Shown here in pieces: positions 8,544 through 17,792 of a DNA stretch of 64,000 nt. Under the pieces are notes generated by a model, which was not told where the DNA came from, ran no database searches, and saw only the letters and a program-made list of their open reading frames with translations. Where the stretch lies: contig NZ_JAAKYZ010000001.1 of assembly GCF_015229955.1 (NCBI RefSeq), positions 744,001 through 808,000 on the forward strand. Reading direction: 5' to 3'. The translations under genes and the position numbers were made by a program. The first letter of the stretch is position 1. Each line of letters begins with the position of its first letter. This DNA comes from Campylobacter concisus. Lineage in GTDB: Bacteria; Campylobacterota; Campylobacteria; Campylobacterales; Campylobacteraceae.

Positions 8544-9632
8544 TTAACCAACTCTTGCATATTTAAAATATGCCGCACAAGCGCCCTCGCTTGAGACCAT
8601 GCACGATCCTATCGGATTTTGCGGGTTGCAAACCTTGCCAAAGACTTTGCACTCTGTTGGCTTTGCTAACCCTCTTAAAATTTGCCCACAAATGCAAGCC
8701 TTGCTCTCGCCGGCACTCTCTACACTGCAGTCAAACTGCACTCTGGCGTCAAGATAGGCAAACTCATCTTTTAGTTTCATGCCACTTTGCGCTATCTCGC
8801 CAAGGCCTCTCCAGACAAAGTCGCACGGCTCAAAGTACTTAGCGATGAGCTCTTTTGCCTTGACGTTGCCCTCTTCTTTAACCGCCCTTGCATACTCGTT
8901 ATAGACTTCATAAGTGCCTGCGTTTTGCTGACGGACTAAATTTAGCACACTTGCCATGATGTCAAGTGGCTCAAAACCGCTAATGGCGATCGGTCTTTTA
9001 AACTCGCTCGCTAGCTCTTTGTAAATTTTACTTCCAGTGATAACGCTCACGTGGCTTGGGCCTAGAAATGCATCTATCCTCACGTTTTCATCACTCATTA
9101 TAGCTCTAACTGGAGCTGGAACGGTTACATGATTTATGTGAAAGTATAAATTTTTAATGTCCTCTTGCACCACTTTTTCAACCAAATTTGCGCTCATTGG
9201 CGTTGTCGTCTCAAAGCCTATGGCAAAAAATATGACCTTTTTATCTGGGTTTTGCTTAGCTATATTTAGCGCATCAAGTGGCGTGTAAAGTGCCCTTATA
9301 TCATGCCCCTCGCCACGAAGCTTTTGCAAGCTTGTCTTTGAGCCAAGCACTCTTAGCATGTCAGCTAGCGTGCAAAAGATCACATTATCCATGCTAGCTA
9401 GCTTACAGGCCTCATCTATGCGGCTCTTTGGCATCACGCAGACCGGACAGCCTGGGCCGTGGATGAAATTTATATGCTCTCCAGCTAAGCTTGGCAGTGC
9501 AAATTTCATAATGCTATGCGTATGACCGCCACAAATTTCCATGATATTTAGGGGCTTTGTGCTCTCTTTTTGGATGAGCTTTGAAAGGGCTAGGATTAAA
9601 TTTTTATCGCGAAAGTCATTGATAAGATCCAT
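8544..9632 (-). CDS. hypD: Hydrogenase maturation protein HypD
   Basis: HypD is the [4Fe-4S] scaffold that, with HypC, binds the iron atom and receives the cyanide groups. Visible family motifs are EICGGHTHSIMK near residue 33, HGPGCPVCVMP near residue 58, GFETTTP near residue 138, and the cysteine-rich C-terminal region with CICGQILRG and CKVFGKVC. I start it at the ATG at 9632, which overlaps the hypC stop as TGATG; a TTG one codon upstream is also in frame. Its length of about 362 aa is normal. It sits third in hypBCDEA. Confidence 0.95.
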   Translation of the reverse strand: MDLINDFRDKNLILALSKLIQKESTKPLNIMEICGGHTHSIMKFALPSLAGEHINFIHGPGCPVCVMPKSRIDEACKLASMDNVIFCTLADMLRVLGSKTSLQKLRGEGHDIRALYTPLDALNIAKQNPDKKVIFFAIGFETTTPMSANLVEKVVQEDIKNLYFHINHVTVPAPVRAIMSDENVRIDAFLGPSHVSVITGSKIYKELASEFKRPIAISGFEPLDIMASVLNLVRQQNAGTYEVYNEYARAVKEEGNVKAKELIAKYFEPCDFVWRGLGEIAQSGMKLKDEFAYLDARVQFDCSVESAGESKACICGQILRGLAKPTECKVFGKVCNPQNPIGSCMVSSEGACAAYFKYARVG

Positions 9633-9871
9633 CAAATTTTCCCCGCGTTCATATCATCAGCGATCTTTTGATAGACCTCTAAGCTCTCAAGCGCAAACTG
9701 CGTATCGATCTTTTGCATAGCGTATCCAACGTGGATTAGCACGTATTCGCCAACTTTTACCTCGTCAGAGATAAGATCCAAGCTTACCTTTCTAGTAACG
9801 CCCAAGGTCTCAACGGTAGCAACGTTATTTTCATCTATTTCTATTACTTTTGAAGGGATCGAGAGGCACAT
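9632..9871 (-). CDS. hypC: Hydrogenase assembly chaperone HypC/HupF
   Basis: HypC is a 79-aa chaperone that shuttles the Fe(CN)2CO unit from HypD to the hydrogenase large-subunit precursor. Its N-terminus MCLSIPSKVIEID keeps the essential Cys2, and VKVGEYVLIHVGYAMQKID is the typical OB-like core. It overlaps hypB by one nucleotide and hypD by one nucleotide. Only one hypC-type gene occurs in the window, as expected for a single hydrogenase. Confidence 0.95.
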   Translation of the reverse strand: MCLSIPSKVIEIDENNVATVETLGVTRKVSLDLISDEVKVGEYVLIHVGYAMQKIDTQFALESLEVYQKIADDMNAGKI

Positions 9872-10683
9872 TATCTTAGCTCTTTTTTAAATTCCAAATA
9901 ACTTATCCATTTGTCGATTCCTTCGCCTGTTTTGCTATCTATCACAAAGATATCGACCTTTGGATTTAGCTTTCTAGCGTCGTTTTTCACTCGCTCGATA
10001 TCAAAGTCAAAGTGCGGTGCAAGCGAAGCTTTTGTGATAAGAAGCACATCAGCAGCCCTAAACATCACTGGATATTTGCTCACCTTATCATCGCCCTCTG
10101 GTACTGAAAGAAGCACAGCGTTAAAATGTGAGCCAACGTCGTAGCTTGCAGGGCAGACTAAATTTCCAACATTTTCTATAAAGACTAGATCAAGCTCGTT
10201 TAGTGGCAGATGATGAAGCCCTTCATGTACCATAAACGCGTCTAAGTGACAGGTCTGACCTGTGCTTATCTGATGAGCCTTTGCGCCAGCTTTTACTATG
10301 CGATCAGCATCTTGATTTGTCTCAAGATCGCCCTCAACAACGCCTATTTTAAACTTACCAGCCTTTATCGTAGCTTCTAAAAGCGTCGTCTTACCAGCAC
10401 CTGGGCTACTCATTAAATTTACGCAAAGTATCTTTTTCTCATCAAGATGGGCTCTGTTGTGAGCGGCCTCTTTGTCGTTTTCGGAGAGAATTTTCTCTAT
10501 CACGTCTATAGTTTTGCTCTCGTTTAGCACAGGGTGTGCGTGAGCCTCGTGGCTATGTTCGTGCGCGTCATGAGCGTGATCTGTATGTCCATCATGAGTG
10601 TGTGGGTGCGAGTGAGTGGTGCCATCAGCGTGAGTGTGGGCGTGGGCGTGATTACCCATTGAACAACCGCAATCTTTACACAT
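9871..10683 (-). CDS. hypB: Hydrogenase nickel-incorporation GTPase HypB
   Basis: HypB is a SIMIBI-class GTPase that drives nickel delivery through HypA. The N-terminus MCKDCGCSMGN has the CxxCGC high-affinity metal motif. About 50 residues very rich in histidine follow (HAHAHTHADGTTHSHPHTHD and similar), which suggests nickel storage as in some rhizobial HypB proteins. The G domain shows the P-loop SSPGAGKTTLLEA near residue 92, EGDLETNQDADRI, and the nucleotide-binding ENVGNLVCPA. It is the first gene of hypBCDEA; the 168 bp upstream presumably hold the promoter. Confidence 0.96.
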   Translation of the reverse strand: MCKDCGCSMGNHAHAHTHADGTTHSHPHTHDGHTDHAHDAHEHSHEAHAHPVLNESKTIDVIEKILSENDKEAAHNRAHLDEKKILCVNLMSSPGAGKTTLLEATIKAGKFKIGVVEGDLETNQDADRIVKAGAKAHQISTGQTCHLDAFMVHEGLHHLPLNELDLVFIENVGNLVCPASYDVGSHFNAVLLSVPEGDDKVSKYPVMFRAADVLLITKASLAPHFDFDIERVKNDARKLNPKVDIFVIDSKTGEGIDKWISYLEFKKELR

Positions 10684-10851
10684 TTTTTCATCCTTTTTTA
10701 TTAATTTATGGAGATTTTAACTCTTAAATTTAAAAATAAAATTAAAATTTAGGAGTTTTTGCAAATAGATCAAAATTAATTAATTTATTTAAATTTCTAT
10801 TTAAATTTAAAAATATAAATGAAATTTTCAAGCATTTTGACTAAATTTACT

Positions 10852-11457
10852 TTACTCTTTTTGCCTAATCTCATCCAACTTATCAAAAATTTCATCACCA
10901 AATAATTTTTTACTATTCTTTCCAGCACTCTTTTGAATTATTAGATCCTTTAATCTAGCCTTGCCATTATCCATCACCATCAAAATCGCATACGCATGAA
11001 CATCCTCTTCTCTCATTTCATCTTCGGTATTAGCTGCACTATCAGGCGACATATAAAAGTGCTCTATGCCGTATTTTACGAGCGAGTAGCCATCATATCT
11101 ACCAGCTAAAAACACTCCATTCTCTGGTTTGCTTATACTAAATTTAGCAAAGCTGTAGGTGCCATTAACATCTGGTTTTAAAACAGCATAAACTCTAGCT
11201 CCATCTCTTACTCTCTCATCGTATTTATCGATATAGCGGTCATCTTTATCATTTTCGTCAAAATTTCTTGAATGAAAATTTGAAAAATCATAGTTCAAAT
11301 CAACATAATTTCCGCGAAAAAGATCCCTTGGATCATAAAGATTGACCCTTACTCTTACCTCTTGCCCAAAATAAAGTGGCATAAGTGCGTAGCCAAGCAT
11401 AATGCCAATAAGCGAAATTTGAAAAACTACAGCTACTATTAATACTTTTATCTTCAT
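10852..11457 (-). CDS. GDYXXLXY-domain membrane protein
   Basis: The 201-aa product has one N-terminal membrane helix (VLIVAVVFQISLIGIMLGYAL), then an extracytoplasmic domain with FRGNYVDLNYDFS. That segment matches the GDYXXLXY family signature with Asn in place of Asp. Proteins of this family are commonly encoded beside DUF2157 or DUF4401 membrane proteins, as here: its ATG overlaps the stop of the upstream DUF2157-like gene by four bases (ATGA). The biochemical role is unknown. The C-terminal 30 residues are highly charged. Confidence 0.75.
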   Translation of the reverse strand: MKIKVLIVAVVFQISLIGIMLGYALMPLYFGQEVRVRVNLYDPRDLFRGNYVDLNYDFSNFHSRNFDENDKDDRYIDKYDERVRDGARVYAVLKPDVNGTYSFAKFSISKPENGVFLAGRYDGYSLVKYGIEHFYMSPDSAANTEDEMREEDVHAYAILMVMDNGKARLKDLIIQKSAGKNSKKLFGDEIFDKLDEIRQKE

Positions 11458-12713
11458 TTTTTACGTCCTTTTCTAGCGACAACTAGCACTATGAAAGCAA
11501 ACACCATAAATAGCGCCGTAGCACCAATATAATCACCTATGAGTTGGAAATACCTCACGGCTGCAACCAAAAATATCATACAAAGACCGAGTTTTAACTC
11601 ACCCTTTTTGATAAGAACCGCAGCCGTTATGATATTTGCGAGCGAAAAAAATATATTTGCGTAGCCAGGACCGTAGCTAAAGACAAATGGCAACGACACG
11701 AGCAGTGCCCCAAGCAGCAAACCGCTCTTGTTTTTTTCTTTAAAAAACAGTGCAAAATAAGCAACACTAAATATTATAAAGACAAAGCCAAAATTGCTTT
11801 TAAAAAACGACTTCACAAACCAAAGCTTTTCATCGTAAAGCTCAAATAAATTTCTTTCTTCAAATAAAAATAGACAAAATAACAACACAAAAACGCCAAA
11901 ATTTTTACCAAATTCTTTCGTAAATACGCCAAGCCCTACTCTAAATTTATCTAGTAGCGGCGAAATACTAATAAGTAAAAGTGCATAAGATAGAGATACG
12001 ATCGCAACCATCGGAAGTCCAAACAAAAATCCATAATCAAATATCGCCCTAAAACCACTAATGTAGCCGCAAAATGAAATGATGTATATAAAAATATCTA
12101 TAAAAAGCACAAAAGCAAGCCATTTTGAGTCGTCTTTGTAAAGCGTATATGCGCCAAGCACTATAAAAATGATAAAGCCAAAGCTAAAGTCGCCCTGATA
12201 AGCTATCATAAAAAACCAAACTGTCGCAAAGATAAGGCTTTGGGCTACCAATACACCTTTCTTACTAGCAAAAGAAACCGCAAACGCTCCGATACTCCAA
12301 AGCAAGATACCGCCGCTTGGCTCATCACTAATGTTATAAATTTGCGCAATAAGAGCAATCGCCGCACCAAAGCAGAAATTTCCAAGAAAAAACATCGCCG
12401 TTGATAGATTTTCCTTTCCCTTTGTGAGATAGTAAATTCCACCAAAATTTACAAGTCCGAGTACAAATAACACAAGTGCTAAACGTCCTAATCTTGGTAT
12501 CTCTTCCCAGTTTGCACCAACGAGCGTAAAAAAGGCTAGTGCAAAAAATAGATATGCTACGAGCTTTAGGACAAAACTTATCTTGTCGCTATGAGCATCA
12601 GGGTCGATGTCGTATAAATTTGCTATTTTTATAGCAGTCTCTTTATCAACTATGCCGTCACTTTGCCACCGATCCAGCTCTTTTGTTAGAAAAATTCTAT
12701 TTAAAAAGTTCAA
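11454..12713 (-). CDS. DUF2157-like polytopic membrane protein
   Basis: A soluble N-terminal segment (NRIFLTKELDRWQSDGIVD) precedes about a dozen hydrophobic helices, the layout of DUF2157 proteins; function is unknown. The open frame runs up to 12788, but AAGGAG (minus strand of 12720-12725) sits six bases before a TTG at 12713. The N-terminus from there fits the family better, so I choose this TTG start, giving about 419 aa. It overlaps the GDYXXLXY gene by four bases, and the two form a small membrane cassette between the hyp and hyd loci. Confidence 0.72.
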   Translation of the reverse strand: MNFLNRIFLTKELDRWQSDGIVDKETAIKIANLYDIDPDAHSDKISFVLKLVAYLFFALAFFTLVGANWEEIPRLGRLALVLFVLGLVNFGGIYYLTKGKENLSTAMFFLGNFCFGAAIALIAQIYNISDEPSGGILLWSIGAFAVSFASKKGVLVAQSLIFATVWFFMIAYQGDFSFGFIIFIVLGAYTLYKDDSKWLAFVLFIDIFIYIISFCGYISGFRAIFDYGFLFGLPMVAIVSLSYALLLISISPLLDKFRVGLGVFTKEFGKNFGVFVLLFCLFLFEERNLFELYDEKLWFVKSFFKSNFGFVFIIFSVAYFALFFKEKNKSGLLLGALLVSLPFVFSYGPGYANIFFSLANIITAAVLIKKGELKLGLCMIFLVAAVRYFQLIGDYIGATALFMVFAFIVLVVARKGRKK

Positions 12714-13112
12714 CAACAACTCCTTTGCAAGCTCATTAAAACATAAGAAGCCTATTAACCAGCGTAAAAATGTGGCAATAAGGATCAAATTTTTGTTGTT
12801 ATTATATAAAAATATAGCGTAAATGCTAAGAATAGATATTTGGATGAGTTTAAAAAATTTTTAGAAATTTCAATTTTAGTCAAAGCCAAATAAAAAGAGT
12901 AAATGACCATCAAATTATCATTGATCGAAAAGATATAGAGTTTGCACGAGCAAATCGGCAAAAACTCCATATCAATTTAAAAAACTACAAAAACCACTTA
13001 AAAACTATTTTAAAAGACAAATGTGATAAGCACCGCTGTTATAATAGATCAGCTACTTGCTATACTTGTTAAAAACTCCTAAATTTCCTACCACCGCAAA
13101 GACTTTAGAACG
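12714..13112. other. Intergenic region between nikR and the DUF2157 gene
   Basis: About 400 bp with no credible gene; a short minus-strand open frame at 12785-12970 has no recognisable content. It contains an 8-bp interrupted inverted repeat (GAGTTTGC / GCAAAAACTC) around 12938-12967. A second one (TCCTAAATTT / AAATTTAGGA) spans the nikR stop codon and is followed on the minus strand by TTTTT, a possible weak nikR terminator. Promoters for the membrane cassette probably lie near 12790-12850, but no clear box was found. Confidence 0.4.
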
Positions 13113-13526
13113 CTAAAATTTAGGAACAGCAGCCTTTGTAAGTTTAGAAAATTTAACACCTTTTAAACCAGCGATCCTTTCAGCAAAGCGTTCAATTTTG
13201 CCCGCCTCGCCTCTTATTGAAATCGTTTCTAAGCAGTTATGGTGATCGACATGAACATGGTTTGTGCAGATGATTTTCACATCAGAGCTATGCTCTATAT
13301 CCATCTTTTTATTCACCAAATCGTTGTGATGATGCATATAAATGAGCGTCAAAACCCCGATCAACTCCTCACTAGCGTCCTTCCAGCTATCGCTTACGAT
13401 CTTTTCGCGTATCAAATCCCTCGTAAATTCGCTCCTAGAAGCATAGCCTTGTTCGCTAACCTTTTTATCTAGTTCGTCTAGTAACTGACTAGGTAAAGAA
13501 ACACTAAAACGTATAACACTATCCAT
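13113..13526 (-). CDS. nikR: Nickel-responsive transcriptional regulator NikR
   Basis: NikR is a ribbon-helix-helix repressor or activator that senses nickel through a C-terminal ACT-like domain. The start is the ATG at 13526, preceded by AAGGAG; an upstream in-frame ATG lacks a site. The N-terminal strand [19 protein letters not shown] and [12 protein letters not shown] form the RHH DNA-binding unit. The nickel site residues are visible in MHHHND and in [11 protein letters not shown] (His-x-His-x5-Cys). The length is 137 aa. It lies 45 bp after hypF, at the end of the hydrogenase operon, so a role in matching nickel use to hydrogenase production is likely. No NikR palindrome could be pinned down by eye. 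Confidence 0.95.
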   Translation of the reverse strand: MDSVIRFSVSLPSQLLDELDKKVSEQGYASRSEFTRDLIREKIVSDSWKDASEELIGVLTLIYMHHHNDLVNKKMDIEHSSDVKIICTNHVHVDHHNCLETISIRGEAGKIERFAERIAGLKGVKFSKLTKAAVPKF

Positions 13527-13571
13527 TTTCTGCTCCTTTCTCGTTTGATTACCGTTTATAATCATTATACA

Positions 13572-15815
13572 TCACTTATTAGAAAATGTGGATAAATAAT
13601 AATAAATTTGCCCTAAATTTACGTTAGAATCGTTGCTACAGAATTTTTTATTGATATAAAATTTTAAATTTACTTTAGTAAATTTTTTGTAAATAAGTTC
13701 GAGTAAAGTCTTATTTTGAAAAACTCCGCCGCTTAGTAAAATTTCCATTTTTTCTTTTTTTGAAATTTCAAAAATAATATCAGCTAAGCCATTTATAAAT
13801 GCTGTTGCAGCCACTCTTGGCTCATCTTTTAAAGCACTTTTAAAAGCTTCTTTAAAGCCAATCACTCCATTATCTTGGCTAAATTTATAACACACATCTA
13901 AATTTTTATCATAAAGTGCTTCAAGCCTCATACCACTCTCGCCCTCAAAACTCGAGTGAAAAAGCCCACAAATAATCGCCCCAAATGCGTCAAATATCCT
14001 ACCAACCGAGCTAGTCTTTACTAAGTTTAATCCTTTTTGCTCCATTTTTTTAAAATTTGCAAACATTTTTTCATCAAAATTTACTAAAAATTTACTAGCT
14101 TCGTCCTCAAGAGAGTATTTTAAAATAATAGAATATGCGATTAGATAAATATTTTTGATGCTGTTTTCGCCCCCAAATAGGCTAAATTCATCAAAGTGAT
14201 AAACTCTATTGTAACTTTTTTTATCCAGCCTAAAGACCTCGCCACCCCAAATTTTGCCATCTTCCCCGTATCCAGTGCCGTCAAAACAAAAGCCAAGATA
14301 CTCTTTATCTGGCAAATCATTTTCAAAGATCACACTTAACAAATGTGCATAGTGGTGCTGCAAATGAATGAGCTCAAAGCCCTGATCCTTTGCCCATTTT
14401 GTATTTAAAAAATTTGGATGCAGATCGGCTACAACTTTATCGATTTTTAGGTTGTAAGTCTTTTCAAAAAGGGTAAAAATATCTTTAAATCTATCAAAAG
14501 TCGCCACGTTTTTTAGATCACCGATATACGGGCTAATCATCAAAAGTCCGTCTTTGTAGATACAAAATGAGCTTTTTAGCTCCGCTCCAAGGGCTAAAAA
14601 TGTCCCTTTTTGCTTGAAATTTGTATGGATGAAATTTGGATTTAAGCCACGGCTCGTTCTTGTGAAAACAACTTCATCTCCAATGCAAAATGCGATACTA
14701 TCGTCACTTGGCGAGTAAATTTCTCGGTCGTGATCAAGGTAAAAGTCTATGACATCACCTAGTTTTTCTCTTAGCTCATTCTCATCTTTTATCACAACTT
14801 CGCCTGAGATATTCGCGCTAGTTGCGATGATGTCGTGTTCTAAATAATCAAATAGCAAAAGATGTATGCCACTAAATGCGAGCATGACGCCAAGCTTGTT
14901 TAAATTTGGTGCGACGCTTTTTGCGATATTTGAGCCATTTTTTGCTTCAAGCAAGACGATAGGCTTTAAATTTGAGCTAAGTAGCTTTGCCTCTGCCTCT
15001 GAAATTTGCGCTATTTTTCTAGCATTCTCTAAATTTTTACTCATCAGAGCAAAGGGCTTGCTTGGGCGATGTTTTCTAGCTCTTAGCTCGCAAACTGCGG
15101 CTTCATTTGTCGCGTCGCAGACTAGATGAAAGCCACCAAGCCCTTTAATGGCTAAAATTTTACCCTCGTTTATGAGCTTAGCTGCCTCTTTGGCTGCTTC
15201 GTTTTTACTAGCCAAGACTTTGCCAAATTTATCTTTTAGATAGAGTTTTGGTCCGCAGTTTGGGCAAGAGATCGGCTCTGCGTGGTAGCGGCGGTTAAGC
15301 GGGTCTTTATATTCGCTCTCGCAAAATTTACACATTTTAAACTCGTTCATCGTCGTATTTACTCTGTCATAGGGCAATGCTTTGATGATGGAAAATCTAG
15401 GTCCACAGTTGGTGCAGTTTATAAATGGATATTTGTAGCGTGGATTTGTGGGGTCATAAAACTCGCGCAAGCAGTCGTCACAAAGTGCGTAATCAGGCAA
15501 GATAGGCGCTTGTTTGGTTGCCGACTTTGAGGCGATGATCTCAAGTTTTTCGTAAATTTTATCTATCTTAAATTTATGCAGTTCATCGATCCTAGCAAGG
15601 GCTGGTAGCTTCTCATAAAGCTCTTTTTCAAAAGCCAAAAAGCTAGCCTCTTCACCGCTAAAATTTAGCTTCACACCCTCATCATCGTTGTAAATTTCAC
15701 CAACTAGCTTGAATTTATGCGCTAAAGTATAGACAAATGGTCTAAAACCAACGCCTTGAACTAAGCCTTTGATCTCATATCTAAAGCTTGATCTCAACGC
15801 CAAATCCGGGGTCAA
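13572..15815 (-). CDS. hypF: Carbamoyltransferase HypF
   Basis: HypF makes the carbamoyl group that HypE turns into the cyanide ligands. Domains in order: an N-terminal acylphosphatase domain with GLVQGVGFRPFVY near residue 17; two zinc-finger-like CxxC pairs-of-pairs from CDDC near residue 110 to CPNC near residue 183; a YrdC-like domain (KGLGGFHLVCDA near residue 223); and the Kae1/TobZ-like carbamoyltransferase with HHYAH near residue 490 and LSGGVFQNKT near the end. The open frame begins at a TTG (15815), and another TTG at 15797 is possible. Both overlap the 3' end of hydE by 17-35 bp, so HypF is probably translated by coupling to HydE. Confidence 0.94.
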   Translation of the reverse strand: MTPDLALRSSFRYEIKGLVQGVGFRPFVYTLAHKFKLVGEIYNDDEGVKLNFSGEEASFLAFEKELYEKLPALARIDELHKFKIDKIYEKLEIIASKSATKQAPILPDYALCDDCLREFYDPTNPRYKYPFINCTNCGPRFSIIKALPYDRVNTTMNEFKMCKFCESEYKDPLNRRYHAEPISCPNCGPKLYLKDKFGKVLASKNEAAKEAAKLINEGKILAIKGLGGFHLVCDATNEAAVCELRARKHRPSKPFALMSKNLENARKIAQISEAEAKLLSSNLKPIVLLEAKNGSNIAKSVAPNLNKLGVMLAFSGIHLLLFDYLEHDIIATSANISGEVVIKDENELREKLGDVIDFYLDHDREIYSPSDDSIAFCIGDEVVFTRTSRGLNPNFIHTNFKQKGTFLALGAELKSSFCIYKDGLLMISPYIGDLKNVATFDRFKDIFTLFEKTYNLKIDKVVADLHPNFLNTKWAKDQGFELIHLQHHYAHLLSVIFENDLPDKEYLGFCFDGTGYGEDGKIWGGEVFRLDKKSYNRVYHFDEFSLFGGENSIKNIYLIAYSIILKYSLEDEASKFLVNFDEKMFANFKKMEQKGLNLVKTSSVGRIFDAFGAIICGLFHSSFEGESGMRLEALYDKNLDVCYKFSQDNGVIGFKEAFKSALKDEPRVAATAFINGLADIIFEISKKEKMEILLSGGVFQNKTLLELIYKKFTKVNLKFYINKKFCSNDSNVNLGQIYYYLSTFSNK

Positions 15816-17253
15816 AATTTGTTTTTATATTTGGGTTTAGGTGCTTTTTTATCAAGTTGCTAACTACCTTATTATAAAATAAATCCCCGCTTAAAGTAAC
15901 ATTTTTGATATTAAATTTATCTCGTTTTTCATAGCTAAAATCGCTTAAAAAATGCGCTAAAGATTCGGTGCAACCAAAGCTGATGTTTTTCTCTCCAGCG
16001 CCAGCAAGGACAAACGAAATGATACTTTTTACAAACTTAACCCCGTCTAAACCAAAGTCATCTTTCATTTTATAATCGATCCTAACACCCTTTTGACCGC
16101 TAAAATCAGCTGCCATAAGGAGCAAATTCTCCCCTGCTTTTTTAAAGTCATCGCTTAAGCCAAGCAAGCGTCCAGCTATGCAAAATAGCGAGAAAAAGCT
16201 AGCATTTGAGCTAAAATTTCCACTTGGCAAAGTATGCTCTTTACTGAAGTTTTCAAGTAGCCTTTCGCCACCCTCATCGGCTCTTACGAGCTCATAAATT
16301 TCTTCAAAGCTACTAAATTTTGGTAAAAATAGAAGCTGCGTTTTGCTTGATTTTGAAAGCAGGCAAATTTCATCATCGCTAAATTTGCTAAATTTTAGCC
16401 CCAAAGCTATATCGCTAAAATTACTAAGCTCAAATTCCTCGTTTTTTGCATAGAAAAATGGGCTTAAAACTGCGCTACTTTCAAGCAAAGTAAGCCTTGA
16501 AAGAGCATTTTTTTGATCCTTTACTTTAACGCTTAAAAAGCTAAAGCCCTCTTTATTTAGCTGTTCGCAAACGGCGTAAAGAAAAAGGTCATTTGGTGCC
16601 ATCACGTCAAAAAATAGCGGCGCATTCTCGTGATTTTGTCTATAAATGGCTGTCGTCTTTAGTGCTAAAAGTGGCTTTTCAAAGCTAGCTAGAAATGTCA
16701 AAACTCTATCATCGGCGATAAAAATTTTTGGTAGCTGCTTTAAATTTACAGGCATCAAGAAATTTGCGTCAAAATTTACGCCAAGAGAAATTTCATATAA
16801 ATTTTTATCTTGCTCTATGCAAACGCCCTTGCCGTTTTTTAATAAATTTAGGCAAGTTTTGAGCTTTTCATTAAAATTATCAAGCGTTATCTCGCCCTCA
16901 AATTTACTCTCACATAGCACGCCACTTTCATTTAAGATAGCCTTTTCGCTAGCCAAAAATGTGCTCGCTTGAGTCGGAGTTAGACCACCAAATTTTATCT
17001 TATTTATCTTGCTATCTTCATCAAGCTCACTTGCAGCCAAGACCTCACTGTGCTTTATAAAAAGACTAAATGGCAAGAGCACACTTGCTTTATTTGCCAC
17101 GCTCTCAAGCTCGCTGGTATTGCCACTTACCTTTAGACAAATTTCATCATCTTTGCACTTTAGACTATGAAATAGATCACCAGCAAGCAAGCGTAAAAAT
17201 GGCACCAGAAACGAAGCGTCCTTGTGGCAAGTAAATTTAAAAGCAAGTATCAT
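15781..17253 (-). CDS. hydE: Hydrogenase maturation protein HydE (epsilonproteobacterial)
   Basis: This 490-aa protein occupies the fifth position of hydABCDE, where Wolinella and Helicobacter encode HydE, a protein needed for active hydrogenase; the molecular function is not established. It has no signal peptide or membrane segment. Its last 45 residues (LSGDLFYNKVVSNLIKKH and flanks) resemble the end of HypF encoded immediately downstream (LSGGVFQNKTLLELIYKK), with about half of the positions in this stretch identical. The HHYAH metal motif of HypF is absent. It may be a diverged HypF/Kae1-like paralogue. It overlaps hydD by four bases. Confidence 0.8.
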   Translation of the reverse strand: MILAFKFTCHKDASFLVPFLRLLAGDLFHSLKCKDDEICLKVSGNTSELESVANKASVLLPFSLFIKHSEVLAASELDEDSKINKIKFGGLTPTQASTFLASEKAILNESGVLCESKFEGEITLDNFNEKLKTCLNLLKNGKGVCIEQDKNLYEISLGVNFDANFLMPVNLKQLPKIFIADDRVLTFLASFEKPLLALKTTAIYRQNHENAPLFFDVMAPNDLFLYAVCEQLNKEGFSFLSVKVKDQKNALSRLTLLESSAVLSPFFYAKNEEFELSNFSDIALGLKFSKFSDDEICLLSKSSKTQLLFLPKFSSFEEIYELVRADEGGERLLENFSKEHTLPSGNFSSNASFFSLFCIAGRLLGLSDDFKKAGENLLLMAADFSGQKGVRIDYKMKDDFGLDGVKFVKSIISFVLAGAGEKNISFGCTESLAHFLSDFSYEKRDKFNIKNVTLSGDLFYNKVVSNLIKKHLNPNIKTNFDPGFGVEIKL

Positions 17254-17792
17254 TTTAAACCTTTTTTAGCGTATTCATCAACGATATCATTTAGGGTAAA
17301 ATTTGCCACCTTTTCACACTTAAAATCAAGCTCTTTTAAGTGATTAAGCAGCGTTTTTTCTAAAATATTAGAAGCGTTTATAACCTCATCTGAGAGGCTA
17401 AAATTTGATGATTCTATGCGGCTAGGCACGATGCCTAAAATTTTAGTCGTAGGTCTATCGCCTGCAAGCTCCATTAGATGAAGGGTCTGGAGCATCTCTA
17501 TCTCGTGAGCCGAGCCGTCCCAGCTGATAAAATTTGGTACGTTTAGAAAGTCGAAAAAATAAACATCGCCTACGCTTGCGCCATTCGCGCTAATGCAATC
17601 AACGACGATAAGATAGTCAAATTCGCTTATGATGTGAGTTAGAGCGAGGGCTAAAGTGCCCCCGTCCATTAATGTAAGCTCGTTTTTAGAGCTTGTAAAT
17701 TTATAGTTTTTAGCCATCAAATTTACAAAATGAGCACCTATGCCCTCATCGGCAAACATCACGTTGCCGATGCCTAAAACCAGCACTCTCAT
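17250..17792 (-). CDS. hydD: Hydrogenase maturation endopeptidase HydD
   Basis: HydD is an M52-family protease that removes the C-terminal tail of the large-subunit precursor after nickel insertion. The 180-aa product starts MRVLVLGIGNVMFADEGIG, with the conserved nickel-sensing Glu in DEGIG. It continues with MDGGTLALAL and VVDCISANGASVG, where the second metal Asp lies. Its substrate HydB is encoded two genes upstream with an intact cleavage site. It overlaps hydC by one nucleotide and hydE by four. Confidence 0.94.
   Translation of the reverse strand: MRVLVLGIGNVMFADEGIGAHFVNLMAKNYKFTSSKNELTLMDGGTLALALTHIISEFDYLIVVDCISANGASVGDVYFFDFLNVPNFISWDGSAHEIEMLQTLHLMELAGDRPTTKILGIVPSRIESSNFSLSDEVINASNILEKTLLNHLKELDFKCEKVANFTLNDIVDEYAKKGLK

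Noticed and set aside
7781-8566. 261-codon open frame antisense to hypE
   Set aside because: hypE is complete with its C-terminal cysteine; the antisense product shows no domain.
12785-12970. 61-codon open frame between the DUF2157 gene and nikR
   Set aside because: No start site or recognisable content, and low-complexity composition.
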